Of a stretch of 42,633 nt of DNA, positions 34,587 through 42,633 are shown one piece after another. A program made the translations under genes and the position numbers. Position 1 is the first letter of the stretch, and the number at the start of each line of letters is the position of its first letter. The notes beneath the pieces are model-generated. The model saw only the letters and a program-made list of their open reading frames with translations. It was not told the origin of the DNA and ran no database searches. Source of the stretch: Actinomycetes bacterium (GTDB lineage Bacteria; Actinomycetota; Actinomycetes; Actinomycetales; Cellulomonadaceae); the NCBI GenBank assembly GCA_021778635.1, contig JAJYCD010000018.1:1-42633 (forward strand). Direction: 5' to 3'.

Positions 34587-35041
34587 GGCGCGCGCGCAAC
34601 GACGACGGACAGGTGACCCTGCTCGCGATCGTCTTCACGATGCTCGCCCTGCTCCTCGTCACGGCAGTCGTGTCAGCGACGGGCATCCACCTCGAGCGCA
34701 AACGGCTGCTCGCGCTCGCGGACGCTCTCGCTCTCGAGGCAGCGGACGAGCTCGAGCCGTCGACCGTCTACGTCGACCGAGCTCCTGCGCCGCTCGCTGG
34801 CGCCGCCATCTCGCTCACGGACCGGGACGTCGACCGCGCCGTCGACAGGTACCTGCGGGACAACCCCGACGCCGCTGCGGGTTTCGACGGACTCACCGTG
34901 CGGGCGTCGGCGTCCAGCGACGGACGGACGGCCGAGGTCGCCCTCGGCGCACTGGCCCGCCCGGCGATCGTCAGCTGGGTGACCGCCCCCTGGTCGGATG
35001 GGATAGCGCTCCGGGTCGAGTCGTCGGCTCGCGCCTGGTGA
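34583..35041 (+). CDS. TadG-like/Rv3654c-type pilus protein
   Basis: A 152-residue protein with one N-terminal helix after a short Arg/Asp leader: DDGQVTLLAIVFTMLALLLVTAVVSATGIHLERKRL. LALADALALEAADEL follows, the usual pattern of the Tad/TadG N-terminal domain. It lacks the +5 Glu. The full TadG adhesin domain is missing, so it resembles the short mycobacterial form. The GTG overlaps the upstream stop. It is the last gene of the tad operon; prfB follows after 36 bp but has its own -10. Its exact role in the pilus is unknown. Confidence 0.75.
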   Translation: MRRARNDDGQVTLLAIVFTMLALLLVTAVVSATGIHLERKRLLALADALALEAADELEPSTVYVDRAPAPLAGAAISLTDRDVDRAVDRYLRDNPDAAAGFDGLTVRASASSDGRTAEVALGALARPAIVSWVTAPWSDGIALRVESSARAW

Positions 35042-35063
35042 CGTCGTCCCGGTCCGACTCGCG

Positions 35064-35069
35064 TAACCT
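35064..35069 (+). promoter_or_regulatory. Candidate prfB -10 element
   Basis: TAACCT lies eight bases before the prfB GTG. This would give a leaderless or near-leaderless mRNA independent of the tad operon. Confidence 0.5.
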
Positions 35070-35077
35070 GGACCCTC

Positions 35078-36193
35078 GTGGCAGCCACCGACTTCCCGAG
35101 CGAGATCCGCGCCCTGCGCGGCACCTTGGACACGATCCGCAAGGTCACCGACCCCGAGGCCCTGACCGCCCAGATCGCCGAGCTCTCGGAGAAGGCGTCC
35201 GCACCGGACCTCTGGGACGATCCCGACGCGGCGCAGGCCGTGACCTCCGCGCTGTCTCACGCTCAAGCCGAGCTCGACCGCGTCGCCACGTTCACGAGTC
35301 GCATCGACGACCTCGAGACGCTCGTCGAGATGGCGACCGAGGGTGAGGGGGCCGACGACGCCGAGACCCTCGCCGAGGCCGAGACCGAGCTCGTCTCGAT
35401 CCGCAAGGACCTCGGCGAGCTGGAGGTCCGGACCCTGCTCTCCGGCGAGTACGACAAGCGCGAGGCGGTCGTGACCATTCGATCCGGGGCCGGTGGCGTC
35501 GATGCCGCCGACTTCGCCGAGATGCTCATGCGCATGTACCTGCGATGGGCCGAGCGGCACGGGTACCCGACGGCCGTCCTCGACACGTCGTACGCGGAGG
35601 AGGCGGGTCTGAAGTCGGCGACCTTCGAGGTCAAGGTGCCATACGCGTTCGGCAACCTGTCCGTCGAGGCGGGCACCCACCGCCTCGTGCGGATCTCGCC
35701 GTTCGACAACCAAGGACGCCGCCAGACGTCATTCGCCGCGGTCGAGGTGATCCCGCTGATCGAGCAGACGGACAGCGTCGAGATCCCGGAGAACGAGATC
35801 CGCGTCGACGTGTTCCGCTCGTCGGGACCCGGTGGCCAGTCGGTCAACACGACCGACTCCGCGGTCCGGTTGACACACATCCCGACCGGGATCGTTGTGT
35901 CGATGCAGAACGAGAAGTCCCAGATCCAGAACCGCGCCGCGGCACTGCGGGTGCTGCAGTCGCGTCTGCTCCTGCAGCGCCAGGCCGAGGAGAACGCCGC
36001 CAAGAAGGCGCTCGCCGGCGACATCAAGGCCAGCTGGGGCGACCAGATGCGCTCCTACGTGCTGCACCCCTACCAGATGGTCAAGGACCTCCGCACCGAG
36101 TACGAGGTCGGCAACACCGCAGCGGTGTTCGACGGCGACATCGACGGGTTCATCGAGGCCGGCATCCGCTGGCGGCGCGGGCAGCAGAACTGA
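35078..36193 (+). CDS. prfB: Peptide chain release factor 2
   Basis: A 371-residue class I release factor. SPF at 207-209 is the tripeptide that reads UGA and UAA stop codons. The GGQ motif at 252-254 ([10 protein letters not shown]) triggers peptide release. The frame is continuous from the GTG at 35078, with no internal UGA and no programmed +1 frameshift, unlike the E. coli gene and as usual in actinobacteria. It is followed by ftsE-ftsX, a conserved actinobacterial order (prfB-ftsE-ftsX-smpB). The hexamer TAACCT eight bases upstream suggests it is transcribed without a leader. Confidence 0.97.
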   Translation: MAATDFPSEIRALRGTLDTIRKVTDPEALTAQIAELSEKASAPDLWDDPDAAQAVTSALSHAQAELDRVATFTSRIDDLETLVEMATEGEGADDAETLAEAETELVSIRKDLGELEVRTLLSGEYDKREAVVTIRSGAGGVDAADFAEMLMRMYLRWAERHGYPTAVLDTSYAEEAGLKSATFEVKVPYAFGNLSVEAGTHRLVRISPFDNQGRRQTSFAAVEVIPLIEQTDSVEIPENEIRVDVFRSSGPGGQSVNTTDSAVRLTHIPTGIVVSMQNEKSQIQNRAAALRVLQSRLLLQRQAEENAAKKALAGDIKASWGDQMRSYVLHPYQMVKDLRTEYEVGNTAAVFDGDIDGFIEAGIRWRRGQQN

Positions 36194-36207
36194 TCGGCTC
36201 GGCGGGC

Positions 36208-36225
36208 GAGGCCGGCGCGGGCCTC
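36208..36225 (+). terminator. Hairpin after prfB
   Basis: GAGGCC (36208-36213) and GGCCTC (36220-36225) with a 6-nt loop, 14 bases after the stop. No T-run. Confidence 0.45.
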
Positions 36226-36351
36226 AGCGCGGCCCCGGCGCGGCGACGGTACGACGGCCGGCAACCGGACATTTGCCACGGAACCCCGGTGCGGACCGCC
36301 TCACAGGAGCCGTTGCGGCGTGTCTGACCGGATCGCGACAGACGGTCTGCC

Positions 36352-36357
36352 TAGGCT
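36352..36357 (+). promoter_or_regulatory. Candidate ftsE -10 element
   Basis: TAGGCT would start transcription near 36364, about 48 bases before the ftsE GTG. No -35 is clear. Confidence 0.45.
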
Positions 36358-36411
36358 CGACGACGGCCAGGTAGGTCCCTTCCCCCGTCCCCGAGACTGG
36401 CCTGCGAGCTT

Positions 36412-37101
36412 GTGATCCGCTTCGAGAACGTCAGCAAGGTCTACGCGCGCGGCGCGAGACCGGCCTTGGACTCGATCTCCATGGAGGTCGAGCGGGGCGA
36501 GTTCGTGTTCCTGGTCGGTGCCTCCGGCTCGGGCAAGTCGACGTTCCTGCGCCTGGTGCTGCGCGAGGAACGGCCGTCCGAGGGCAAGGTCTTCGTCGCG
36601 GGCAAGGACATGACGACGCTGTCGGCATGGAAGGTTCCGCAGATGCGGCGCCAGATCGGCGCCGTCTTCCAGGACTTCCGTCTGCTGCCGAACAAGTCCG
36701 TGTACGAGAACGTCGCGTTCGCGCTGCAGGTGATCGGAAAGCCGCGCCACCACATCATGACGACCGTGCCGGACGTCCTGGAGATGGTCGGCCTCGCAGG
36801 CAAGGAGAAGCGCCGACCGCACGAGCTGTCCGGGGGAGAGCAGCAGCGCGTGGCGATCGCTCGTGCGTTCGTGAACCGGCCGCCGATCCTGCTGTGCGAC
36901 GAGCCGACCGGGAACCTCGACCCGACGACGTCCCTGGGCATCATGCGGCTGCTCGACCGGATCAACCGCACGGGAACCACCGTCGTGATGGCGACCCACG
37001 ACGACGAGATCGTCGACCAGATGCGCAAGCGCGTCGTCGAGCTGTCCGCCGGGGCGATGGTTCGCGACCAGTCCCGTGGCGTGTACGGCTCGGCGCGCTG
37101 A
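36412..37101 (+). CDS. ftsE: Cell-division ABC ATPase FtsE
   Basis: A 229-residue ABC ATPase. Walker A is GASGSGKS (36-43), the signature is [14 protein letters not shown] (139-152), and Walker B is [12 protein letters not shown] (159-170). FtsE with the membrane protein FtsX forms a division-site complex that activates peptidoglycan hydrolases instead of moving a substrate. The gene opens with [20 protein letters not shown] from the GTG at 36412. ftsX follows after 18 bp, then an M23 peptidase, so the complex and a likely target enzyme are in one operon. Confidence 0.96.
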   Translation: MIRFENVSKVYARGARPALDSISMEVERGEFVFLVGASGSGKSTFLRLVLREERPSEGKVFVAGKDMTTLSAWKVPQMRRQIGAVFQDFRLLPNKSVYENVAFALQVIGKPRHHIMTTVPDVLEMVGLAGKEKRRPHELSGGEQQRVAIARAFVNRPPILLCDEPTGNLDPTTSLGIMRLLDRINRTGTTVVMATHDDEIVDQMRKRVVELSAGAMVRDQSRGVYGSAR

Positions 37102-37119
37102 GAAGGCAGAGGGCGCAGC

Positions 37120-38034
37120 GTGAGAGCTCAGTTCATCCTTTCCGAGATCGGCATCGGCCTCCGACGCAACCTGTCGATGACGATCTCGGTGATTCTCGTG
37201 ACGTTCGTGTCGCTCACCTTCGTGGGCAGCGCGGCACTGCTCCAGCTCCAGATCTCGCAGATGAAGGACGACTGGTACGGCAAGGTCGAGGTGTCGGTCT
37301 TCCTGTGCGCCGCCGGGTCGCAGAAGCCGACGTGCGCGGACGGTGAGGTCACCGACGCCCAGAAGGCCGCGATCCAGGCGGAGCTCGACTCGCCGGACGT
37401 GAAGCCGTACATCCAGAAGGTCTACTACGAGTCCAAGCAGCAGGCGTTCGTCTCGTTCCAGAAGATGTTCGCCGATCAGTGGTGGGCGTCATCCATCACG
37501 GTCGACGACATGAACTCCTCGTTCCGGATCAAGCTGACGGACCCGGCGAAGTACCAGGTCGTCGCCGACGTCCTCACCGGACGGCAAGGCATCGACGAGG
37601 TCCAGGACCAGCGCAAGATCTTCGACTCGCTGTTCCTCGTGCTGAACCGCGCCACGATGCTCTCGGCGGGTCTCGCTGCGGTGATGCTGCTGGCCGCGGT
37701 GCTGCTCATCACCACGACGATCCGCCTGTCGGCGATGAGCCGACGCCGTGAGACGGGCATCATGCGGTTGGTCGGCGCCTCGAACCTGTTCATCCAGCTT
37801 CCCTTCATGCTGGAGGGCGCGATCGCCGCGACGCTCGGCGCGGCGCTGGCGGTCGGTGGACTCTGGCTCGGGGTCAGGTACCTCGTGATCGACTGGCTGA
37901 GCTCGTCCGTCACGTCGATCAACTTCATCACCGAGCGTCAGGTCTGGCTGGTCGCGCCGTTCATCGTCGGGGCGGCGATCCTGCTCGCGGCGATCTCCTC
38001 GTTGGTCACCCTCCGGCGCTACACGAAGGTCTGA
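37120..38034 (+). CDS. ftsX: Cell-division membrane protein FtsX
   Basis: A 304-residue permease-like protein. The first helix is at about 22-44 (SVILVTFVSLTFVGSAALL). An extracellular domain (about 48-175) has two Cys (FLCAAGSQKPTCAD) that may form a disulfide. Three more helices follow (about 182-206, 228-250 and 270-295). RRRETGIMRLVGASNLFIQLPFMLEG is the classic FtsX coupling segment. The external domain contacts and activates a coiled-coil hydrolase; the next gene encodes such a protein. The GTG at 37120 follows ftsE by 18 bp. Confidence 0.96.
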   Translation: MRAQFILSEIGIGLRRNLSMTISVILVTFVSLTFVGSAALLQLQISQMKDDWYGKVEVSVFLCAAGSQKPTCADGEVTDAQKAAIQAELDSPDVKPYIQKVYYESKQQAFVSFQKMFADQWWASSITVDDMNSSFRIKLTDPAKYQVVADVLTGRQGIDEVQDQRKIFDSLFLVLNRATMLSAGLAAVMLLAAVLLITTTIRLSAMSRRRETGIMRLVGASNLFIQLPFMLEGAIAATLGAALAVGGLWLGVRYLVIDWLSSSVTSINFITERQVWLVAPFIVGAAILLAAISSLVTLRRYTKV

Positions 38035-38037
38035 GCC

Positions 38038-39345
38038 ATGAGAACCGTGACGAGGCAGAGCCGTCGGACAGGCCTGCTCGTCGTCGTGCTCGCCTTCCTC
38101 ACCGTGCTCAGCGGTGCGGCGCCGTCGGCTCAGGCCGACAGCTACGACAACCAGGTCGCCCAGAACCGGCAGCAGGCAGCCGCGAACAAGGCGGCGCGGG
38201 ACCAGCTCGCGTCGTCGCTGGAGAACACCAACGCCGCGCTCGCCCAGGCCGCGCTCGACCTGCAGCAGACCGAGCTTCGTCTTCCGCAGGCACAGGCCGA
38301 GCTCGCCGCGGCACAGGACGACCTCGCGTCGGCCCAGCGTGAGGCGGCGATCATCGCCGGTCGACTCCAGGACGCGCGCGACCAGGAGACCGCGATCAAC
38401 CAGACGATCCAGGCCGACACGGTCCGGAGCACTGCCGTCCGCAATGCGCTCGGGGAGATGGCTCGGCAGGCGTACCGCGGCGGTGGAGAGATCTCTAGCC
38501 TCGGGGTCGCGCTCGGCGCGCAGAGCACGGACGAGTTCATCGCGACGTACGGGGCGGTGTCGAGCGCGCTGCGGGCGCAGGCCCAGTCGCTCGCCGGGCT
38601 GCAGCAGGTGCAGGCCGACAACCGCAACAACCAGGCGCGCCTGTCGGCCGTGCGCGGCCGTGTCACCGAGCTCAAGGCCGAGGCCGACGCGAAGGTCGTC
38701 GAGGCCGACCAGGCTCGAGCGCACGCGCAGGAACGCACGGCGGAGATCGCCACCCTGATCGCGCAGCAGACGGCGAGCAAGCAGGTCATGGCCGACCAGC
38801 TCGCCGCCGAGCAGGCTCAGCAGGCCCAGCTCGACGCCGAAGCGGCGGCGCTCTCCGCGTCCCTCAACGACATCATCGCCAAGCAGAACGCGGCGCGGGC
38901 CGCGGCCGGGGTGCACGGGCCGATCAACGGCGCGGTGTTCGCCAACCCGACGTCCACGAACCCGATGTTCGTCACCTCGCCCTACGGCTGGCGGCTTCAG
39001 CCGATCCTCAAGATCTACCGGCTGCATGCGGGCGTCGACCTTCGCGCCTACTGCAACACCCCGATCTACGCCGGGCGTGCCGGGACCGTGGAGTGGGCGA
39101 AGTGGGTCAACGGCTACGGCAACCAGGTGATGATCAACCACGGCTACGTCAACAACAGCTCGCTCATGAGCAGCTACAACCACATGAACACGGTGGTGGT
39201 CCGCGCTGGTCAGTCCGTGACGCAGGGTCAGCTCGTGGGATACGCCGGCATGACGGGTGGCGTGTCCACCGGGTGCCACCTGCACTTCGAGGCGTACGTC
39301 AACGGCGCCGTCGTGAACCCGGAGCCGCTGCTCGGCCTCGGCTGA
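38038..39345 (+). CDS. Coiled-coil M23 peptidoglycan endopeptidase (EnvC-like)
   Basis: A 435-residue secreted protein. The signal peptide (about 1-33) ends at SAQA. A long Ala/Gln-rich coiled coil (about 38-290) follows. The LytM/M23 domain at about 305-432 keeps its zinc site: H330 and D334 in LHAGVDL, and H414 and H416 in CHLHFE. Unlike E. coli EnvC, which lost these residues, it should be an active endopeptidase. The coiled coil and position directly after ftsX (3-bp gap) make it the likely hydrolase switched on by FtsEX at the septum. The active residues are seen; the partnership is inferred. The ATG is clear. Confidence 0.93.
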   Translation: MRTVTRQSRRTGLLVVVLAFLTVLSGAAPSAQADSYDNQVAQNRQQAAANKAARDQLASSLENTNAALAQAALDLQQTELRLPQAQAELAAAQDDLASAQREAAIIAGRLQDARDQETAINQTIQADTVRSTAVRNALGEMARQAYRGGGEISSLGVALGAQSTDEFIATYGAVSSALRAQAQSLAGLQQVQADNRNNQARLSAVRGRVTELKAEADAKVVEADQARAHAQERTAEIATLIAQQTASKQVMADQLAAEQAQQAQLDAEAAALSASLNDIIAKQNAARAAAGVHGPINGAVFANPTSTNPMFVTSPYGWRLQPILKIYRLHAGVDLRAYCNTPIYAGRAGTVEWAKWVNGYGNQVMINHGYVNNSSLMSSYNHMNTVVVRAGQSVTQGQLVGYAGMTGGVSTGCHLHFEAYVNGAVVNPEPLLGLG

Positions 39346-39387
39346 GCGAACGCCGCAATCCGTGAGCGTGCGCACCACGGTGTCCTC

Positions 39388-39393
39388 TACCCT
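39388..39393 (+). promoter_or_regulatory. Candidate smpB -10 element
   Basis: TACCCT would start transcription near 39400, about 58 bases before the smpB GTG, in the 112-bp gap after the M23 gene. Confidence 0.4.
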
Positions 39394-39457
39394 GGGGCGG
39401 CGGCCGCCACTCCCATCCGGTGGCGCGCTGCGACGAGTGTGAGACGAGAGAAGGTGC

Positions 39458-39931
39458 GTGGTGGCCAAGGAGCAGGGCCGCACGATCGTGGCCACCAACC
39501 GGAAGGCGCGCCACGACTACACGATCGAGGACGTCTTCCAGGCGGGGATCGTGCTGAGCGGTACCGAGGTCAAGGCCTTGCGCGCCGGGCGCGCGTCGCT
39601 GGTCGACGGGTTCTGCGAGGTCGAGGGCGGCGAGGCGTGGTTGCAGGGGGTGCACATCCCCGAGTACGCCCAGGGGACGTGGACGAACCACGCGCCGCGT
39701 CGCAAGCGCAAGCTCCTGCTGCATCGCATCGAGATCGAACGCCTGGGCCAGAGGTCGCACGAGAAGGGCCTGACGATCATCCCGTTGTCCCTGTACTTCC
39801 AGGACGGGTACGCGAAGGTGGAGATCGCGCTCGCCCGCGGCAAGCGCGAGTACGACAAGCGCCAGACCCTGCGCGAGCGGCAGGACAACCTCGAGGCCCA
39901 GCGGGCCATGCGATCCAAGAGAGACCGGTGA
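39458..39931 (+). CDS. smpB: tmRNA-binding protein SmpB
   Basis: A 157-residue OB-fold protein that carries tmRNA into stalled ribosomes. Diagnostic segments are [56 protein letters not shown] and the basic tail [15 protein letters not shown]. Two GTG codons are adjacent (39458 and 39461). AGAGAAGG upstream spaces better for 39461, so the protein may be one residue shorter. It follows the ftsEX operon, as in other actinobacteria. The 5' end of ssrA lies 2.7 kb downstream on the same strand, so both parts of the rescue system are here. Its stop overlaps the next GTG. Confidence 0.96.
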   Translation: MVAKEQGRTIVATNRKARHDYTIEDVFQAGIVLSGTEVKALRAGRASLVDGFCEVEGGEAWLQGVHIPEYAQGTWTNHAPRRKRKLLLHRIEIERLGQRSHEKGLTIIPLSLYFQDGYAKVEIALARGKREYDKRQTLRERQDNLEAQRAMRSKRDR

Positions 39932-41832
39932 GTGGTGTGGCCGTGCGTGACACCCGTGCACGTCGTCGCTCGGCCGTCCTCGTCGTCCTCGTCGGGCTTC
40001 TCGTGGCCTGGGGCGGCCTCGCCTCGACGGCGGTGGCCGCCGTCCGGGCGTCGGACACCGGCGGTCGGCACGTCACGCGCTACGCCCTGACGTACACGTT
40101 GACGTCCGGCGGCGATGCTCACGTGGCGATCGACCTGGACTTCGACTTCGGTGGCGACCCGGGGCACGGCCCGACGATCTCGATCCCGGTGCAGCAGGCG
40201 ATCAGCGGTGACAGCGCGCACGTGCGCTCGTACCCGGTCACCGACATCACCGCATCGAGCTCGACGGGTGCGCCGGCCGGCGTCAACACGGACACCAGCA
40301 ACGGCTGGTTGACGGTGAAGATCGGTGATGCGAGCCAAGGTGGGATCTCGGGCGTCCAGAGCTACCACATCACCTACACGATCGGTTCGGTGGTGAACCC
40401 GTTCCCCGACCACGCCGAGTTCTACTGGAACGTCGTGGGTGGCGACGCCGGTTCCGTCCCGATCTCCGGGGTCGCGGTGACGGTGGTCGGTCCGGTGGCG
40501 GCCGACGGCGCCACCTGCTTCAGCGGCCCGACGAACAGCACGACACCCTGCGACGCCGGCGCGGTGAGCTCCGACGGAACCGCGACCTTCACGCAGCAGA
40601 CGCTGGATCCGGGGAACGGGCTGACGGTCGCCGTGCACTACCCGGCATCGGCCTTCACGGGGGCGAAGGCCCTGATCATCGACACGCCCAGTCCCCTCGA
40701 TCCCGTCACGCCGACGATCGTCACGGGGGTGCTCGCGTTGCTGATCGTCGGCGTCGGCACGGCGATCGTGGTGCGACGGGTGCGACGGACCGGGCGCGAC
40801 CGGCAGTACCTGGGCCTCACGCCGGGCCTCGCGCCCGCGCCGGGGCAGGAACAGCAGCTCGGCTACCGCGACAAGCGCACCCCCGTCGCGGTGCAGTTCG
40901 CGCCCCCGCCCGGGGTCAGCCCGGGCGAGGTCGGGACGCTGCTCGACGAGGTCGCCGACCCCAAGGACGTCACGGCGACGATCATCGACCTGGCGGTGCG
41001 CGGGTACCTGCGCATCGACGAGGTCCCGCCGAAGAAGGCCGGGCGCAAGCCGACCGACTGGACCTTGAGCCAGCTGCGTGAGGCCGGCCCCGAGCTGAAA
41101 TCGTTCGAGTCGGCACTGCTCGGCTACATCTTCACCGGACGCGAGCAGGTCGCCCTCAGCGACCTGAAGACGACATTCGCGTCGTCGATGAGCAAGGTGC
41201 AGACGCTTCTCTACGAGGACGTCACCGACAACCGGTGGTTCTCCGCCAACCCGGCGAGCGTGCGGAGCCGCTGGCAGGTCGGTGGGGCGATCCTCGCGTT
41301 CTTCGGGCTGTTCGGGGCGTTCGCGTTCGCGAACGTGTTCGACGTCAAGGGCATCTCGCTCGTGCCGGGGGCTCTCGTCGTCGTGGGTCTCGTCATGGTC
41401 GTCGTCGCCAAGGCGGCGCCGGCGCGGACCCCGGCCGGGACTGCGGTCCTCGCGCAGGCCTTCGGGTTCCAGCGGTACCTCACCACGGCGGAGGCCAACC
41501 AGATCCGGTTCGAGGAGGGCGAGGACCTGTTCAGCAGGTACCTGCCCTACGCGATCGTGTTCGGTGTGGCCGAGCGCTGGGCCCGGGTGTTCGGCGAGCT
41601 CGCTGCGCAGGGTTACGCCGTGGCCGAGCCGGTCTGGTACGGCGGCGCGGGTTTCCACACCGGGATGTTCTGGGTGTCGTACGCGGCCTTCGGCAGCAAC
41701 CTCGACACGTTCACGAACCTGGCCACGGAGTCGATCGCCGCACCGACACCCGGCTCGTCTGGTGGGTCGGGCTTCGGCGGCGGCGGGTTCTCAGGCGGCG
41801 GGGGAGGCGGCGGCGGGGTCGGCGGCTGGTAG
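39928..41832 (+). CDS. DUF2207-family membrane protein with Gly-rich tail
   Basis: A 634-residue membrane protein. It has an N-terminal signal or helix ([23 protein letters not shown]), a large extracellular beta-rich DUF2207 domain (about 45-250), a helix (about 264-285, [21 protein letters not shown]), a cytoplasmic region with a winged-helix-like part ([20 protein letters not shown]), and two more helices (about 452-495). It ends in a Gly-rich tail ([14 protein letters not shown] then VGGW) usual in this family. No activity is known to me. The GTG overlaps the smpB stop (GTGA), so the two are co-translated. There is no evident link to ribosome rescue. Confidence 0.88.
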   Translation: MSGVAVRDTRARRRSAVLVVLVGLLVAWGGLASTAVAAVRASDTGGRHVTRYALTYTLTSGGDAHVAIDLDFDFGGDPGHGPTISIPVQQAISGDSAHVRSYPVTDITASSSTGAPAGVNTDTSNGWLTVKIGDASQGGISGVQSYHITYTIGSVVNPFPDHAEFYWNVVGGDAGSVPISGVAVTVVGPVAADGATCFSGPTNSTTPCDAGAVSSDGTATFTQQTLDPGNGLTVAVHYPASAFTGAKALIIDTPSPLDPVTPTIVTGVLALLIVGVGTAIVVRRVRRTGRDRQYLGLTPGLAPAPGQEQQLGYRDKRTPVAVQFAPPPGVSPGEVGTLLDEVADPKDVTATIIDLAVRGYLRIDEVPPKKAGRKPTDWTLSQLREAGPELKSFESALLGYIFTGREQVALSDLKTTFASSMSKVQTLLYEDVTDNRWFSANPASVRSRWQVGGAILAFFGLFGAFAFANVFDVKGISLVPGALVVVGLVMVVVAKAAPARTPAGTAVLAQAFGFQRYLTTAEANQIRFEEGEDLFSRYLPYAIVFGVAERWARVFGELAAQGYAVAEPVWYGGAGFHTGMFWVSYAAFGSNLDTFTNLATESIAAPTPGSSGGSGFGGGGFSGGGGGGGGVGGW

Positions 41833-41873
41833 CGGGTCGGCGGCTGTCACCGAATGCCGTTGCTCGTCGTGAG

Positions 41874-42437
41874 TCACGCGCGGCGGCCGAACAGTGCCAG
41901 GAGTCGCGTCTGCTCGTCGTCGTCCTCGGTCGTCGGGAGCGGCGCCTTGAAGTACGCGTTCGGGCCGAGGGAGCCCCCGCTGTTGCTGAGCGCGACGAGA
42001 AGACGGTCGACCGTCGCCGGATCGATGGCGTCGTCGACGCCGAGCGCGTGCGCGAGGTCCCAGCCGTGGATCGCGAGGTCCATGACCATCTCCTCGAGGT
42101 ACTCGTGGGCCGGCGTCGGCCCACGTGACAGGCTCACGGTCCGCGTGACGGCGCCGTCGGCGGCGAAGGCCTCAAGGGCCGCGCTCATGGCGGAGCGCCA
42201 GCTCGCGACCGGGTCGTCGCCCAGCACGTCCCCGTCGAAGGCGTCGCCGACCTCGGCAACGGTGTGACCGGCGAGCAGTCGAGGCGCCCACAGCTGCTCC
42301 GCGGTCAGATGGTTCACGAGGTCGCGGACCGACCACTCGTCGCACGGGGTGGGCAGGTCCCACTTGTCAGCGATGTGCGAGACCAGGCCGGTGAATCGGT
42401 CGGCGTTGACGCGGTGCAGTTCCAGGAGCTCGTCCAT
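41874..42437 (-). CDS. Mycothiol-type DinB/maleylpyruvate-isomerase-like protein (TIGR03086-like)
   Basis: A 187-residue protein from the ATG at 42437. It opens MDELLELHRVNADRFTGLV, then WDLPTPCDEWSVRDLVNHL, the usual N-terminal signature, with a metal-binding His at H43. The segment EYLEEMVMDLAIHGWDLAHALG supplies D120 and H124, where the characterised isomerase uses Glu and His. Proteins of this fold often use mycothiol. The ATG at 42437 was preferred over a GTG 12 codons earlier because CACGCT and six bases precede it and the family starts here. It is divergent from ssrA. Substrate unknown. Confidence 0.85.
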   Translation of the reverse strand: MDELLELHRVNADRFTGLVSHIADKWDLPTPCDEWSVRDLVNHLTAEQLWAPRLLAGHTVAEVGDAFDGDVLGDDPVASWRSAMSAALEAFAADGAVTRTVSLSRGPTPAHEYLEEMVMDLAIHGWDLAHALGVDDAIDPATVDRLLVALSNSGGSLGPNAYFKAPLPTTEDDDEQTRLLALFGRRA

Positions 42438-42443
42438 GTCCTC

Positions 42444-42449
42444 AGCGTG
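42444..42449 (-). promoter_or_regulatory. Candidate -10 of the TIGR03086-like gene
   Basis: On the minus strand CACGCT plus six bases precedes the ATG at 42437, the same hexamer and spacing as the response regulator at 25239. Confidence 0.35.
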
Positions 42450-42531
42450 CTCTCGGCGCGCCGGGGTCGCCACCGGGGGCGCGTCTGGCGGGGCGACCGT
42501 CTCGCGCGGGTGGCCGCCGTGCGGGCCGGGA

Positions 42532-42557
42532 GGAATTCCCGGAGGCCGCGCGGCGTT
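42532..42557 (+). promoter_or_regulatory. SigR-dependent promoter of ssrA
   Basis: GGAAT (42532-42536), exactly 18 bases, then GTT (42555-42557). It is the same motif and spacing as the sigR promoter at 14547. The tmRNA 5' end lies 66 bases past the GTT. ssrA is a reported SigR target in Streptomyces coelicolor, which supports the call. TAGACT at 42565-42570 may be a second, housekeeping -10. Confidence 0.75.
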
Positions 42558-42602
42558 GACGCCGTAGACTGACAGCGCACGCGCAGCCCCACGGGGCAGG
42601 GC

Positions 42603-42621
42603 GTGCAGTTGACAACTGCAC
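42603..42621 (+). promoter_or_regulatory. Perfect 19-bp palindrome abutting the tmRNA 5' end
   Basis: GTGCAGTTG, one central A, then CAACTGCAC. It ends two bases before the first G of the predicted mature tmRNA. It could be an operator in DNA, or a leader hairpin (tight loop) guiding 5' processing by RNase P. Confidence 0.6.
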
Positions 42622-42622
42622 A

Positions 42623-42633
42623 GGGGGTGATCG
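42623..42633 (+). ncRNA. ssrA: tmRNA, 5' end only (cut by window edge)
   Basis: The last 11 bases, GGGGGTGATCG, match the start of actinobacterial tmRNA, which normally continues GTTTCGAC. These bases form the 5' strand of the tRNA-like acceptor arm and the T-arm-side junction. smpB lies 2.7 kb upstream on the same strand, a usual actinobacterial neighbourhood, and a SigR-type promoter sits at the right distance. Only 11 bases are visible, so identity rests on this short match plus context. Confidence 0.75.

Noticed and set aside
35078..35160. Programmed +1 frameshift in prfB
   Set aside because: The reading frame is continuous, with no in-frame UGA near the start and no slippery site.
42556..42570. 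TTGACG and TAGACT as a classic -35/-10 pair for ssrA
   Set aside because: The hexamers are only 3 bp apart; a spacer near 17 bp is needed.

Overview
This window is high-GC (about 70% or more by eye), densely packed chromosomal DNA of an actinomycete. The gene set points to Micrococcales, probably a Cellulomonas-like genus. Supporting markers are a fused actinobacterial 2-oxoglutarate decarboxylase/E1o-E2o (kgd), the SigR/RsrA thiol-stress pair, ribosomal protein bL37, a tad pilus system without a secretin, and an Rv3235-type gene. The genus is an inference from gene content, not a measured identity. I see no integrase, transposase, phage gene, CRISPR array, rRNA or complete tRNA. No stretch above 300 bp lacks a gene; the longest gaps are 23092-23353, 27829-28078, 25240-25477, 36194-36411 and 6293-6502.

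Layout. 27-4989: long-form hibernation factor, a YcaQ/AlkX-type DNA glycosylase and secA. 5028-7280: a cluster of poorly understood actinobacterial genes (Rv3235-like, LysM, a small beta-barrel protein, a small HTH protein). 7429-9492: SAF (CpaB-like) and TadZ-like genes, the first part of a split tad locus. 9549-13316: DUF6912, then aroA-rsgA-hisN on the minus strand. 13402-15804: DoxX, ferritin, sigR-rsrA and the 23-residue ribosomal protein bL37. 15926-18545: an orphan pilT and a DUF4097-PadR pair. 18617-23091: a degenerate GDSL protein and kgd. 23354-25239: a two-component system. 25335-27828: two CNNM/CBS/CorC membrane proteins with a possible leader ORF. 28079-29908: an M15 peptidase and an aldose-1-epimerase relative. 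30094-35041: the second tad locus (tadA-B-C, four pilin-like genes). 35078-42633: prfB, ftsE-ftsX-M23 peptidase, smpB, a DUF2207 protein, a mycothiol-type DinB protein and the first bases of ssrA (tmRNA).

How the genes fit together. The clearest regulatory story is SigR. An exact GGAAT-N18-GTT promoter lies in front of sigR, and a second exact copy lies in front of the tmRNA gene at the window end, linking disulfide stress to ribosome rescue. sigR also has a housekeeping-type -10 placed to give a shorter, leaderless product, so the two-promoter, two-isoform arrangement known from Streptomyces appears to be present. Many genes have a TANNNT or CANNNT hexamer six to eight bases before the start codon, suggesting widespread leaderless mRNAs; this also helped choose starts. 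Other signals are four helix-phased repeats before the LysM gene, a dyad before the DUF4097-padR operon, and a foldable 5' leader on the M15 peptidase gene.

Limits: families were recognised by reading motifs, with no database search. Promoter, operator and terminator calls are pattern-based.
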